DNA of 64,000 nucleotides. Origin: Bacillota bacterium (GTDB lineage Bacteria > Bacillota > Clostridia > Lachnospirales > Lachnospiraceae). This document shows positions 53,508-63,372 of the stretch, one piece after another. The notes under the pieces are model-generated. The model saw nothing but the letters and a program-made list of their open reading frames with translations. It did not search any database and had not been told where the DNA came from. The stretch covers positions 1 to 64,000 of the forward strand of contig JAEWPQ010000013.1 in NCBI GenBank assembly GCA_023460575.1, written 5' to 3'. A program made the translations under genes and the position numbers. Within the stretch, counting starts at the first letter, position 1. Every line of letters begins with the position of its first letter.

Positions 53508-54656
53508 ATGAATTTAAAGGAATTAATTGAAAAAAAGAACACAAAAATTGAGGAAATGAACGGTATTCTTTTAAAAATGGATACCGAAAACAGATCAGAA
53601 ATGTCAGAAGATGAAAAAACCGCATTTGACAAGCTGGAAACAGAGGTTAGAAGCCTAGAAGACACTATCAAAAGAAAAGAGACTACTCTTAAATTTGAAA
53701 AGAAAGCTCCGACTGACGATAAAAAGAACGATACAGAGGATAGAGCAGCGCAGGAAGAAGCAGCTTTTGCGGATTATATCCGTGGAATTGTGTCTGAGAA
53801 CAGAGCAGATGTAAACATGACTGTTACTGACGGAACGGTAACTATTCCAACTACTATTGCAAATAAGATCATTAAGAAGGTTTACGATATCTGCCCTATT
53901 TACCAGATGGCTACCCGGTACAACGTGAAAGGCACTCTTTCAATTCCTTACTATGATGAGGATACACAGAAAATCACGATGGCTTACGCCACTGAGTTCA
54001 CAGAGCTGGAATCTACTTCCGGTAAATTTACAAATATTGAGCTTAAAGGCTTCCTGGCCGGTGTACTATCAAAAGTATCTGTTTCTCTGGTAAATAATTC
54101 ACAGTTTGATATTACTTCTTTCATCATTACCCAGATGGCGGAGGATATCTCAAAGTGGATTGAAAAAGAACTGATTAATGGAACAACTGATAAGATTGAT
54201 GGCTTAAAAGGTGTAACTCAGAAGGTAACAGCTGCAGCAACAACGGTAATTACCGCTGATGAACTCATTGACTTACAGGAAACTGTACCGGATCAGTATC
54301 AGGCCGGCGCAGTATGGATCATGAATAAAAAGACACGTACTGCAATTAGAAAGTTTAAGAACAGCCAGGGAGATTACATACTTAACCAGGATGCAACATC
54401 AAGATGGGGTTACACTCTATTTGGAAAAGATGTATATACCACAGATAGTGTGGCAGAAATGGCAGCAGGAAAGGCAGTTATTTTCTACGGAGATATGACA
54501 GGGCTTGCGGTTAAACTTTCAGAAGATGTAAATATTCAGGTGTTGCGTGAAAAATTCGCTACACAGCACGCTATTGGCGTTGTAGGCTGGATTGAAATTG
54601 ATTCCAAGGTTGAGAATGCCCAGAAGATCGCCAAGCTGGAAATGAAGGCATCTTAA
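53508..54656 (+). CDS. major capsid protein, HK97 fold
   Basis: This is 382 residues with AGAGAGGAAAG upstream. Residues 1-90 are a Glu/Lys coiled coil, the delta (scaffold) domain; the shell domain follows (YRMATRYNVKGTLSIPYYDED and the WGYTLFGKDVY loop). It is adjacent to the protease, which removes the N-terminal part. Confidence 0.93.
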   Translation: MNLKELIEKKNTKIEEMNGILLKMDTENRSEMSEDEKTAFDKLETEVRSLEDTIKRKETTLKFEKKAPTDDKKNDTEDRAAQEEAAFADYIRGIVSENRADVNMTVTDGTVTIPTTIANKIIKKVYDICPIYQMATRYNVKGTLSIPYYDEDTQKITMAYATEFTELESTSGKFTNIELKGFLAGVLSKVSVSLVNNSQFDITSFIITQMAEDISKWIEKELINGTTDKIDGLKGVTQKVTAAATTVITADELIDLQETVPDQYQAGAVWIMNKKTRTAIRKFKNSQGDYILNQDATSRWGYTLFGKDVYTTDSVAEMAAGKAVIFYGDMTGLAVKLSEDVNIQVLREKFATQHAIGVVGWIEIDSKVENAQKIAKLEMKAS

Positions 54657-54668
54657 AAAGGAGACTGC

Positions 54669-54842
54669 ATGAAAGTAAAAGCACTGAAATCTTTTTCCGG
54701 TGCCGTATCAATGCATGAAGGTGAGGTCAGGGATATCGAAAACAAAGATATCCTTGACGATCTTGCCGCTGCCGGATACATAGAGCCGGACGCACCGAAA
54801 AGGAGCGTGAAAAGCAATGAAAGTAAGCGAGATAACCATTGA
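54669..54842 (+). CDS. 57-residue phage protein after the capsid gene
   Basis: The ATG follows AAGGAGACTGC. The sequence (MKVKALKSFSGAVSMHEGEV, then DILDDLAAAGYIEP) matches a small beta-rich protein often found between the capsid and connector genes of HK97-type phages. Its 3' end overlaps the connector gene by 26 nt. The role is unknown. Confidence 0.7.
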   Translation: MKVKALKSFSGAVSMHEGEVRDIENKDILDDLAAAGYIEPDAPKRSVKSNESKRDNH

Positions 54843-55113
54843 TGATATCTGCCGCCAGATAAGACAGAATAAGGAGTATTTGACTGCTGATGATGAAGCT
54901 TTAATTCCTATCATGCAGAAAGCTTCCGTTGAGTATGTAAAATCATATACGGGGCTTACAGATACAGAAATAGACACGCACGAAGATATCACCATCGCTG
55001 TTTTGGTGCTTATTTCGGATATGTACGATAACAGGCAGATGTACGTTGACAAAAGCAATGTAAACCGCGTTGTCGACACAATACTTGGCTTGCATTGCGT
55101 AAATCTCTTGTAA
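54817..55113 (+). CDS. head-tail connector (gp6-like)
   Basis: This is 98 residues, a helical protein (ITIDDICRQIRQNKEYL, ALIPIMQKASVEYVKSYTGL, AVLVLISDMYDNRQMYVD) typical of gp6-like adaptors that bind the portal ring. It is followed 12 nt later by the head-closure gene. Confidence 0.87.
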   Translation: MKVSEITIDDICRQIRQNKEYLTADDEALIPIMQKASVEYVKSYTGLTDTEIDTHEDITIAVLVLISDMYDNRQMYVDKSNVNRVVDTILGLHCVNLL

Positions 55114-55125
55114 GGCGGTGATTGA

Positions 55126-55455
55126 ATGAATGCAGGAGCCTACAGAGAACCGGTAACGATTGAAAAAAGCGGATACACAGAAGATGATATCGGAAACCAA
55201 ATACAAGGGTGGACTGAGTATTACAAAAGCTATGCTTATATGAATAATCTTTCTGGATCTGAGTATTGGGAAGCCGCACAGACTCAGGCTGAAAACACTG
55301 TAATGTTTATTATGCGATATCACCCAAAGCTTGCCACCATGAACACCAAAGAATACCGTTTGGTACATCGCGGAAATGAGTACAATATCACTTCTATTGA
55401 CAACGTGCAGTATAAAAACGAGACAGTTAAAATCAGGGCAACGGTAAAGGAGTGA
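55126..55455 (+). CDS. head-tail adaptor / head closure protein
   Basis: This is 109 residues with a beta-rich SPP1 gp16-like pattern (ITIEKS-type opening VTIEKSGYTEDDIG, then NTVMFIMRYHP and NEYNITSIDNV). It closes the head after packaging. AAGGCGGTGATT precedes the start. Confidence 0.87.
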   Translation: MNAGAYREPVTIEKSGYTEDDIGNQIQGWTEYYKSYAYMNNLSGSEYWEAAQTQAENTVMFIMRYHPKLATMNTKEYRLVHRGNEYNITSIDNVQYKNETVKIRATVKE

Positions 55456-55459
55456 TGAA

Positions 55460-55879
55460 ATGGCAAGAACAAGCATTGATTCCCTTGCTGCCGAAATATC
55501 TTCGATTATGCAGGAATATGCCTCTGTTGTTAGTGACGATATGAAAGAAGAAATTGACAAAGTAGCAAAAGATACAGTTAATGAGGTAAAGAAAAAAGCT
55601 CCTGTAAGAAACTCTTCCAGTGACAGAAAGTATAAGTCTGGTAAATCATATTCGGCAGGATCGTACAAAAAAAGCTGGACTTCTCGCACTACCGAAGAAG
55701 GTTCGTTGAGGAAAAAGAAAGTGGTGTACTCAAAACAGTATCAGCTTACACATTTGCTTGAAAAAGGTCACGCAAAGCGTGGAGGTGGAAGAGTAGAGGC
55801 TATACCGCATATTGGACCAGCAGAAGAAAAGGCAATAAAAGACTTTGAAAAAGGTCTGAAAGAGAGGTTCTCCAGGTGA
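55460..55879 (+). CDS. HK97 gp10-like tail/neck protein
   Basis: This is 139 residues with AAAGGAGTGAT upstream. A helical N-terminus is followed by KKKAPVRNSS, SYKKSW and LTHLLEKGHAKRGGG, the typical HK97 gp10 signature. It functions at the head-tail joint. It overlaps the next gene. Confidence 0.87.
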   Translation: MARTSIDSLAAEISSIMQEYASVVSDDMKEEIDKVAKDTVNEVKKKAPVRNSSSDRKYKSGKSYSAGSYKKSWTSRTTEEGSLRKKKVVYSKQYQLTHLLEKGHAKRGGGRVEAIPHIGPAEEKAIKDFEKGLKERFSR

Positions 55880-56205
55880 CAGAAGTTCAAATTGCTCAAA
55901 TCATTAAAAGCATCGGTTATCCGGTAGCCTATCATCACTTTGCGGAAGGGCAGGAGCCGGCCAAACCTTATATTGTATATTTATACCCGGGAACCGATAA
56001 CTTTTCGGCTGACGGAATTGTGTATCAGGACATAAATCAAATTGATATTGAACTATACACAGATAACAAAAACATTGCAGCTGAAAAAGCTGTTGAAGCC
56101 GTGCTAAAAGAGCATGGCTTTTTCTATGAAAAAACTGAATCTTACCTTGAAACAGAAAGAATGTTTGAGGTCCTTTATGAAACGGAGGCATTAATCAATG
56201 GCTAA
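55876..56205 (+). CDS. tail completion/terminator-type protein
   Basis: This is 109 residues from GTG 55876, overlapping the previous TGA. The pattern YHHFAEGQEPAKPYIVYL and IDIELYTDNKNIAAEKAVEAVL fits the minor tail / tail-terminator family (DUF3168-like). It overlaps the major tail gene by 8 nt. Confidence 0.8.
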   Translation: MTEVQIAQIIKSIGYPVAYHHFAEGQEPAKPYIVYLYPGTDNFSADGIVYQDINQIDIELYTDNKNIAAEKAVEAVLKEHGFFYEKTESYLETERMFEVLYETEALING

Positions 56206-56761
56206 TAAAATTAAGTATAATTTAAAAAACACGCACTATGCAAAAATCACCGTGGGAGTAGACGGAGCACTTACGTTCGGCACACCAGTAGCTATTCCTG
56301 GGTCGGTAAGCATTGCGCTTGATGCGCAGGGAGATATCACACCATTCTACGCTGACGGAATCGTTTATTATAAGTCTGCAGCAAATAACGGCTACGAGGG
56401 TGATTTGGAAATTGCGCTGGTTCCCGAAGCATTCAGAACAGATATTTTAGGTGAAACTCTGGACAGTAAGAAAGTACTTATTGAAAACTCAGAAAATCAT
56501 GGTTCTGCATTTGCTCTGTTGTTTGAATTCGCAGGAGATGAAAAAGCAATTCGCCATGTACTTTATAACTGCGTGGCAACAAGACCATCTCTTGAGTCGC
56601 AGACAAAAGAAGATACAATCACTCCGGTTACTGAAACCCTTACGATTTCTGCAACCCCATTGTCAGACGGCAGAGTAAAGGCAAAAACTGGTGATGAAAC
56701 TGAATCAACTACATATACGGGCTGGTATGATGCTGTTTACGAAACGCCTACAGGGGCATAA
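56198..56761 (+). CDS. major tail protein, phi13-like
   Basis: This is 187 residues, beta-rich, opening NKIKYNLKNTHYAKI, with AIPGSVSIALDAQGD and NGYEGDLEIALVPE in the places usual for the phi13 family. It forms the tail tube. Confidence 0.9.
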   Translation: MANKIKYNLKNTHYAKITVGVDGALTFGTPVAIPGSVSIALDAQGDITPFYADGIVYYKSAANNGYEGDLEIALVPEAFRTDILGETLDSKKVLIENSENHGSAFALLFEFAGDEKAIRHVLYNCVATRPSLESQTKEDTITPVTETLTISATPLSDGRVKAKTGDETESTTYTGWYDAVYETPTGA

Positions 56762-56772
56762 GGAGATAACAA

Positions 56773-57147
56773 ATGTTAAAAAAAGAAATTGAAATTGACG
56801 GTAAAATGGTTCCGTTTCGGGCTTCTGCTACAGTTCCTAGATTATATCGTGCACAGTTTAAGCGTGATATTTTCAAGGATTTAATGAAGCTTGAAAGCAC
56901 AATGAAAGAAAACGATGCGGAATCAAGCGGAATGCCTATTGAAGATCTGGAAATGTTTGAAAATGTAGCCTACATAATGGCAAAACACGCTGATCCACAA
57001 CAACCAGATACACCGGAGGCATGGCTAGACCAGTTTGATACATTTTCGATTTATCAGGTACTTCCTGAAATCCTCGGATTATGGAATACCAATATTCACA
57101 CTGAATCTGAATCAAAAAAAAAGCTCAACCAAGTAGCCGGGAAATGA
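56773..57147 (+). CDS. tail assembly chaperone, gpG-like
   Basis: This is 124 residues with AGGAGATAAC upstream. It is acidic and helical (YRAQFKRDIFKDLMKLES, MFENVAYIMAKHAD, TFSIYQVLPEILGLW). The 3' end carries the slippery heptamer A-AAA-AAG at 57117-57123 in the correct phase for a -1 shift. This would join the first 117 residues to the 57144 frame and give a 178-residue gpGT-like fusion. Confidence 0.87.
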   Translation: MLKKEIEIDGKMVPFRASATVPRLYRAQFKRDIFKDLMKLESTMKENDAESSGMPIEDLEMFENVAYIMAKHADPQQPDTPEAWLDQFDTFSIYQVLPEILGLWNTNIHTESESKKKLNQVAGK

Positions 57148-57308
57148 CAACCCCGCTTTTTTTATTGCGTGCGGTGCAATTAGGTGTATCTATTCAAGAT
57201 ATGGACCTTTTGACTATTGGCTTAATCATGGATATGTACACTGAAAGCACAAATGATGGTATAAAGTATCCAGCACTTGCAACCCAGGAAGATTTTAATA
57301 AGTTTTAG
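57123..57308 (+). CDS. gpT-like part of the tail chaperone, made by -1 frameshift
   Basis: The -1 frame is open from the slip site through A-Q-P-S-S-R-E to the 54-codon frame beginning MTTPLFLLRAVQLG at 57144, ending at TAG 57306-57308. The ATG overlaps the gpG stop (ATGA), so independent start is also possible, but no ribosome site is visible. In lambda and many siphophages the G-T fusion recruits the tape measure; that gene follows directly. Confidence 0.75.
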   Translation, partial: AQPSSREMTTPLFLLRAVQLGVSIQDMDLLTIGLIMDMYTESTNDGIKYPALATQEDFNKF

Positions 57309-57319
57309 GAGGTGGTTTT

Positions 57320-60300
57320 TTGGCTGATAGAATCAAAGGTATAACTATTGAAATAGGCGGAGATACAACCGGACTAAGCAAAGCACTAAGCGGTGTAAAC
57401 AAAGAAATTAAAAGCACTCAGTCACAGCTTAAAGACGTTGAACGCCTCCTGAAACTCGATCCATCTAACACTGAATTGTTAAGTCAGAAGCAGAAAATGC
57501 TTACTCAGGCAGTGGCAGATACAAAAGAAAAACTCGATACATTAAAAGCCGCCGAAAGCCAGGTGCAGCAGCAATTTGCAGAAGGAAAAATAAATCAGCA
57601 GCAGTATGACGCACTAAAACGTGAGATTATCGAAACGTCAGAGCAGTTAAAGGCTCTTGAAAAACAGGCTGGTGATGCAAATGTTGCCATGCAGAAATTC
57701 AGCCTTGTAGGAGATAAATTTCAGGAGGTAGGCGGTAAAATATCAGGAGTTGGAGAAAAAATGCTTCCGGTTACTGCTGCAATTACTGGATTGGGAGCCG
57801 CTTCCGTTGCTGCAGCAATGTCACTTGATGATGGATATGATACGATTATTAAAAAGACTGGTGCAACAGGCGATGCATTAGATGATTTAAACAAGGCCGC
57901 TGAAAATGTTTTCACATCATTACCAACAACAATGGACGATGCTGGGGCAGCAGTTGGTGAAATCAATACCCGTTTTGGGTTGACAGGAACAGCACTTGAA
58001 GATTTATCATCTAAGTTTATAAAATTTGCTCAGATTAACGATGCGGATGTAAATCAGTCAGTGCAGCTTGTGTCACGTGCTATGGGTGATGCCGGGATCT
58101 CCGCAGACAAAGCCGGTGAGTTTATGGATCAACTTACCGTTGCGGCTCAAATGTCTGGAATTTCAATAGAAACACTGACTGAAAGCGTTACAAAATACGG
58201 CGCACCAATGAGAGCACTGGGATTTGACACAAAGGAAAGTATTTCAATATTTGCAGCATGGGAAAAAGCTGGTGTAAACACTGAAATTGCATTCTCCGGT
58301 ATGAAAAAAGCTATAGGAACATGGGGAAAACAGGGAAAAGATGCAAGGGTTGAATTTAAAAAGACTCTGGACGAAATCGGAAAGGCTCCAAGTATTGCAG
58401 AAGCAACAACCAAAGCAATTGAAGTATTCGGTCAAAAAGCTGGACCAGATCTTGCAGATGCAATACAGGGCGGAAGATTTGCCTATGATGATTTCTTAAA
58501 AGCACTTGAAAGCAGTAATGGAGTAGTTGAAAAAACATTTGAATCAACGCTTGATCCATGGGACGATGCAACCATAGCAGCAAACAATCTAAAACTGGCT
58601 GGTGCTGACTTAGGAAACACATTACTTAAAACATTAATACCAATTATAACATCAACAGTTAACAAGGTAAAAGAATTCACAACATGGTTTAGAAATTTAA
58701 GCGATTCGCAGAAAGAAACCATTATAAAAGTAGCAGCGGTAGTAGCCGCGTTAGGTCCAATGCTTATTGTTGTTGGAAAAATTGCAACGGGAATAGGTGC
58801 GCTGATTCAAGTAATATCAACTCTTAGCACACTTTTCTCAGTATTATCGGTTGCAGGAGGCCCGGTACTGTTAACTGTTGCTGCAATAACTGCTCTTTCT
58901 ATAATCATGATAAAGCTGAAAGGCAATACAAAGGACTACAGGGAAGAGGCAGCAACGTTAAGCGAACAGGAAGCAAGCAATAAAGAATCTGTTGATAGTC
59001 TCTATAACTCATATCAGCAAATGAACGAGCAACGGCAATCGGCGGCTCAATCTGCACAGGCAGAAGCACAGTACGAACAGGAATTATTGACTGAATTACA
59101 GAGCATTACCGATGAAAATGGAAATGTAAAAGCGGGTTATGAAGAACGCGCTAAATTTATAACTGGTCAGCTTGCGGATGCGCTTGGAATTGAAATACAA
59201 ATGACTGGGAATCAGATTCAGAACTATAAGGATCTGACAGACAGCTTAGATAAACTGATCTTAAAAAAACAGGCAAATGCTTTACTTGATGCAAATGAAG
59301 CCGGGTACGCGGATGCTATAAAGAGCCGGACAGATGCATATATGGCGTATAGTCAGGCGCAAAAAGATGTCGAGGATACAACTAAAAAACTTGCTGATGC
59401 TCAAAAAAAAGCAGTCGAAGAAGCCAATGCTATCACCGATAATCCTTTTTATGACATGACAAAGTTTAACCAGGCGCAGGATGCCGTAAAAGGATATACA
59501 GAAAAACTCGCTGGATTAAAGCAGACGCTAACGGATGCCGAAAATGCCTATACTGGATACAACTCAACAATACAAAATTACGAAGGTTTAAGCTCGGCTA
59601 TTATATCGGGAGATCAGCAAAAAATATCAGACGCAGTACTTAACATGACATATGATTTTCAAACTGCTGAGACAGCAACAAAACAATCCCTTGAAAATCA
59701 GGTGAATACACTCACTCAAAAATATGCTGAAATGAAAAAGGCTGTTGAAGAAGGTGCACCAGGAGTAACACAAGCACAAGTAGACCAATTAGGGCAACTT
59801 GTAAATAAAAGCAAGTTAGAACTTGATAAACTGCCAGATGTAACAAAAGATGCGGTTTACAGAGCGCAACAGGCGGCGCAAAGCGCGGCAGACTTCGGAA
59901 AAGTTGGAATTGATATTGCAGCAGGGATTGTGCAGGGTATGTTATCCGGAAAGCAGAATGTATCAACCGCAGCTTCCGAAGTGGCTCAAAGCAGCATAGA
60001 TGCAGCCAGGACGACACTTGACAGCCATTCTCCTTCCCGCGTCATGGACAGTATTGGTAATGATTTTGATTCCGGTCTTGCAAATGGAATATTAAGCGGA
60101 AAAGGAAACATCATTTCAGTTGTTAGTACGCTTGCATCTGAACTGCAAAACCCTATAAAAAATGTTATATCACAGGCGGGTACATGGGGAGGAGATTTGG
60201 TATCTGGGCTTGCCAATGGTATAACATCAAATATTGGAATAGTAACAAAATCAATTAAAGATTTAGCCGAAATTATCACATCTTACATACATTTCTCGCG

Positions 60301-60628
60301 CCCAGATATTGGCCCGTTGCGGGAATACGAAAAGTGGATGCCAGATATGATAACGGGCCTTGCTGACGGCATTAAAAAGAATGCATGGAAGCTTACAGAT
60401 CAGCTGAATGGGCTTACTGGAAATATGTCTTATATACTTACTGGTGAAAATGCTGGAAATTCTGCCGATCTTTCAAAGATTGAGGGATTGCTTGGATATT
60501 ATCTTCCGTCACTTAATGGAGGATCAAATATAGTCCTTGATGATGGCACATTAGTAGGAAAGATGCTGCCGAACATTGATTCAGGCATGACAGATTATAA
60601 GGACATAGCCGGGAGGTCAGGAGCATGA
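57320..60628 (+). CDS. tape measure protein
   Basis: This is 1102 residues from TTG 57320 with AGGAGGTGG upstream. It opens with the GITIEIGGDTTGLSKAL motif typical of tape measures, followed by a long coiled coil (about 25-130), a phage-tail tape-measure domain, hydrophobic segments (about 475-535) and a helical, repetitive second half. It sets tail length and probably enters the cell envelope. It overlaps the distal tail gene by 4 nt. Confidence 0.93.
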   Translation: MADRIKGITIEIGGDTTGLSKALSGVNKEIKSTQSQLKDVERLLKLDPSNTELLSQKQKMLTQAVADTKEKLDTLKAAESQVQQQFAEGKINQQQYDALKREIIETSEQLKALEKQAGDANVAMQKFSLVGDKFQEVGGKISGVGEKMLPVTAAITGLGAASVAAAMSLDDGYDTIIKKTGATGDALDDLNKAAENVFTSLPTTMDDAGAAVGEINTRFGLTGTALEDLSSKFIKFAQINDADVNQSVQLVSRAMGDAGISADKAGEFMDQLTVAAQMSGISIETLTESVTKYGAPMRALGFDTKESISIFAAWEKAGVNTEIAFSGMKKAIGTWGKQGKDARVEFKKTLDEIGKAPSIAEATTKAIEVFGQKAGPDLADAIQGGRFAYDDFLKALESSNGVVEKTFESTLDPWDDATIAANNLKLAGADLGNTLLKTLIPIITSTVNKVKEFTTWFRNLSDSQKETIIKVAAVVAALGPMLIVVGKIATGIGALIQVISTLSTLFSVLSVAGGPVLLTVAAITALSIIMIKLKGNTKDYREEAATLSEQEASNKESVDSLYNSYQQMNEQRQSAAQSAQAEAQYEQELLTELQSITDENGNVKAGYEERAKFITGQLADALGIEIQMTGNQIQNYKDLTDSLDKLILKKQANALLDANEAGYADAIKSRTDAYMAYSQAQKDVEDTTKKLADAQKKAVEEANAITDNPFYDMTKFNQAQDAVKGYTEKLAGLKQTLTDAENAYTGYNSTIQNYEGLSSAIISGDQQKISDAVLNMTYDFQTAETATKQSLENQVNTLTQKYAEMKKAVEEGAPGVTQAQVDQLGQLVNKSKLELDKLPDVTKDAVYRAQQAAQSAADFGKVGIDIAAGIVQGMLSGKQNVSTAASEVAQSSIDAARTTLDSHSPSRVMDSIGNDFDSGLANGILSGKGNIISVVSTLASELQNPIKNVISQAGTWGGDLVSGLANGITSNIGIVTKSIKDLAEIITSYIHFSRPDIGPLREYEKWMPDMITGLADGIKKNAWKLTDQLNGLTGNMSYILTGENAGNSADLSKIEGLLGYYLPSLNGGSNIVLDDGTLVGKMLPNIDSGMTDYKDIAGRSGA

Positions 60629-61341
60629 GTATGAACAAGATTTTCGGCGGTGTAAAAATTAATGATATTCATATGCTCAATGATTTGGGGTTTGCATTGT
60701 CACGTACTGACTGCGTGCAGCCCCCGGAGCCTAAAATAAGTACAATTGATATCCCAGGTGCAGATGGATTAATAGACATCACAGAAAGCCTTTCAGGAAG
60801 GACGCTCTATAATAACCGGATCATAAAAATGGATTTTGGTCGGGGACTTGAAAAAAGCGCATGGCCCACGATGTACAGTAAGATTCAGAGCCTTTTCCAC
60901 GGCAAGCAAGTCAAGGTTATATTTGACGATGATACAGAGTATTACTATTCGGGCCGCGCTACAGTTTCAGACTATGCCAGAACACAGATGCTTGGAACAC
61001 TCACAATAACAGTGAGCGCGGAACCGTATAAGTATGAAATGTTTGGAGGGCTTGATGATTGGTTATGGGACCCATTCAATTTTCAAACTGGGATAATCAG
61101 AAGCTATAAAAATATTGCTATATCTGGAACAAGAAATGTACGTATTATCGGGAGAGATAAAGTAATTGTACCGCTTATTATTTCAAATGCTTCCATGACG
61201 GTAACATTCAAAGGCACAACATACAACATAGTTGCAGGAAACAACAAAATCTACGATATTGAGATTGTAGAGGGTGAAAATACTCTTACATTTACCGGAA
61301 CCGGGACAATTTCAATAGATTACAGGGGAGGTATTTTGTAA
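60625..61341 (+). CDS. distal tail protein (Dit-like)
   Basis: This is 238 residues with GGGAGGTCAGG upstream. The N-terminal part (ISTIDIPGADGLIDITESLSGR, SLFHGKQVKVIFDDD) is the usual Dit ring domain; the C-terminal part is beta-rich. It forms the hub linking tail tube and tip. It shares one base with the next gene (TAATG). Confidence 0.88.
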   Translation: MSMNKIFGGVKINDIHMLNDLGFALSRTDCVQPPEPKISTIDIPGADGLIDITESLSGRTLYNNRIIKMDFGRGLEKSAWPTMYSKIQSLFHGKQVKVIFDDDTEYYYSGRATVSDYARTQMLGTLTITVSAEPYKYEMFGGLDDWLWDPFNFQTGIIRSYKNIAISGTRNVRIIGRDKVIVPLIISNASMTVTFKGTTYNIVAGNNKIYDIEIVEGENTLTFTGTGTISIDYRGGIL

Positions 61342-63317
61342 TGTACAGAGTAACGGTCAAAACAAACGGAGTGGAATATCCCTTGCATGAGCCAAGGGAC
61401 GACAGCGGAGCAATTCAGCTGATCGACCCAACACTCACGGAAGAAGTAGGCAAAAACCAGACGTTTACGTTCATGATATCTCCTTTGCACCCGAGCAAAG
61501 ACAAAATTATACCAATGTCGAGTGAGATTTTTATTTACAAAGACAATGTGAAAATTACTTGCTGCAGAATGGTAAGCAGCGAAAGTGATCTTTACAATAC
61601 CGGAAAGGTAACGTGCGAGGGTGAACTTGCTTACCTGATTGACAGCATACAACGGCCTTATGAATACACAGGAAACCTTTATAATTACTTCGTGCAACTC
61701 CTTAATACTCACAACAGCGAAGTTGAGGAAAGAAAACGGTTTGCAATCGGGAATGTGACTATTGCCGGTACTGAAATAACAAGATCAAATTCAGAGTATT
61801 CAAACACCATGACTGAAATGATTTCACAGCTTACCGAAATCAACGGAGGTTATCTACGTGTGAGGTATTCAGGAGATACAAAATATCTGGATTATGTAAG
61901 CGATTATGGCGGAATCAATACACAGGTAATACGATTTGGAGAAAATTTACTTGATCTCACAAAATCCATTGATCCAACAAAATTAATTACTGCCCTGGTG
62001 CCAACCGGTGCAACGATTACAAGCGAAGGAACTGATACGGAAGATACAGTAATTGATATTAAGTCAGTTAATGGCGGTATTGACTATATTCATGATTCCG
62101 ATGCAGTAGCCGCCTACGGTTGGTTATGGGGATCGCAGACGTTTGAAGATGTAACCGACCCGGCAGTGTTACTTGCAAAGGCACGAGCGTATCTTGAAAA
62201 CGCAGTAAGCATACCAGAGACAATAGAACTCAGCGCAGTTGATCTAAATACTATCGGTGCCAATACTGACAGCCTTAACCTTGGATACTGGACCGATATT
62301 GTAAGCAAGCCGCACGGATTAAACACACGGTTTTTACTGTCAAGAAAAATAACAGGGCTTGCAAATCCGGCTAAAAACGGCATTGTATTGGGAAAAGTGA
62401 TACCTAAATTTGCAGCACAGGCAGCAAAAGAAAAAGCACAGATAACAGCCAGGGTAAACGCCGTTGCTTCCAATGTCAGCAAAGAGATCAACAGGAAGGT
62501 TGAAAACGCTACACAGCTCATTACGGGCGGTAAGGGTGGATATGTTGTCTTAGATGTAGATGATCCAATTACGGGAAAAAGAACGATTCCATGGCGTATT
62601 TTAATCATGGATACGCCAGATAAAGACACAGCCACAAGCGTAATACAGTTTAACAAAAACGGTTTCGGGTTCTCTACAACCGGAATCAATGGACCGTATC
62701 GAAACGCCTGGACGATTGACGGAAATCTTGTGGCTGACTTCATCACAACCGGGACCATGCTTGCAGACCGGATCAGAGGCGGTATGCTTGAAGTTGGAGG
62801 CACAGGGCTTGGAAAAGATGGATCAATCACAGTGAAGAATGCCTCAGGCGCAACCATAGGCACATGGGATAAGACCGGACTTCATGTAATGCTTGGGGTG
62901 ATTGAAGGTAGTGAGATCAGAGGATCAGCTATCATTGGTGGCGCTATCAATATTGGCGCTGGAACATTTTATGTGAGCGAAGATGGAGAAGTCATTATAA
63001 ATGCTGGGGCAATTAACATAGGCAATATCTCGATCAATCCTAACTATGCTTGGATTAATGGGTTTGGAATAGCTGATAGCATTATATACAGCAGGGATTC
63101 CGGAAACTCTGTACAAATATCTACAAGCGCATACCCAGAATGGGGAGAACCTCACATTAGGCTAACTAAAGAAGGAAAATCAACTGACATTGGCCCAACT
63201 AATTTATCGACAGGTACTATTTGGGTTGATAATGATATTTATTTTGCGGATTCATGGACAGAAGGAATGTCATTGCTTGAAATGCTTAAAGATTTATATG
63301 GAAGAACAAGCAGATAG
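61341..63317 (+). CDS. tail-associated protein (Tal / minor structural)
   Basis: This is 658 residues. The N-terminal 370 residues match the phage minor structural (gp27-like hub) family: VEYPLHEPRDDSGAIQLIDPTL, then MTEMISQLTEINGGYLRVR. The C-terminal half is a beta-helix-like stretch with repeated Gly/Ile patterns (GGAINIGAGTFYVSEDGEV), which may reach the cell surface. The ribosome site GGGGAGG overlaps the previous gene. No clear endopeptidase motif is seen. Confidence 0.85.
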   Translation: MYRVTVKTNGVEYPLHEPRDDSGAIQLIDPTLTEEVGKNQTFTFMISPLHPSKDKIIPMSSEIFIYKDNVKITCCRMVSSESDLYNTGKVTCEGELAYLIDSIQRPYEYTGNLYNYFVQLLNTHNSEVEERKRFAIGNVTIAGTEITRSNSEYSNTMTEMISQLTEINGGYLRVRYSGDTKYLDYVSDYGGINTQVIRFGENLLDLTKSIDPTKLITALVPTGATITSEGTDTEDTVIDIKSVNGGIDYIHDSDAVAAYGWLWGSQTFEDVTDPAVLLAKARAYLENAVSIPETIELSAVDLNTIGANTDSLNLGYWTDIVSKPHGLNTRFLLSRKITGLANPAKNGIVLGKVIPKFAAQAAKEKAQITARVNAVASNVSKEINRKVENATQLITGGKGGYVVLDVDDPITGKRTIPWRILIMDTPDKDTATSVIQFNKNGFGFSTTGINGPYRNAWTIDGNLVADFITTGTMLADRIRGGMLEVGGTGLGKDGSITVKNASGATIGTWDKTGLHVMLGVIEGSEIRGSAIIGGAINIGAGTFYVSEDGEVIINAGAINIGNISINPNYAWINGFGIADSIIYSRDSGNSVQISTSAYPEWGEPHIRLTKEGKSTDIGPTNLSTGTIWVDNDIYFADSWTEGMSLLEMLKDLYGRTSR

Positions 63318-63321
63318 GAGG

Positions 63322-63349
63322 TTGAAATAAAAGAAATACATGATATAAT
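63322..63349 (+). promoter_or_regulatory. promoter for the secreted-protein cassette
   Basis: TTGAAA (63322-63327), a 16-nt spacer and TATAAT (63344-63349). It lies right after the tail gene stop, so the following gene can be expressed apart from the late operon. Confidence 0.65.
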
Positions 63350-63372
63350 ATGCTAAATAGGAGGTATTTGAA

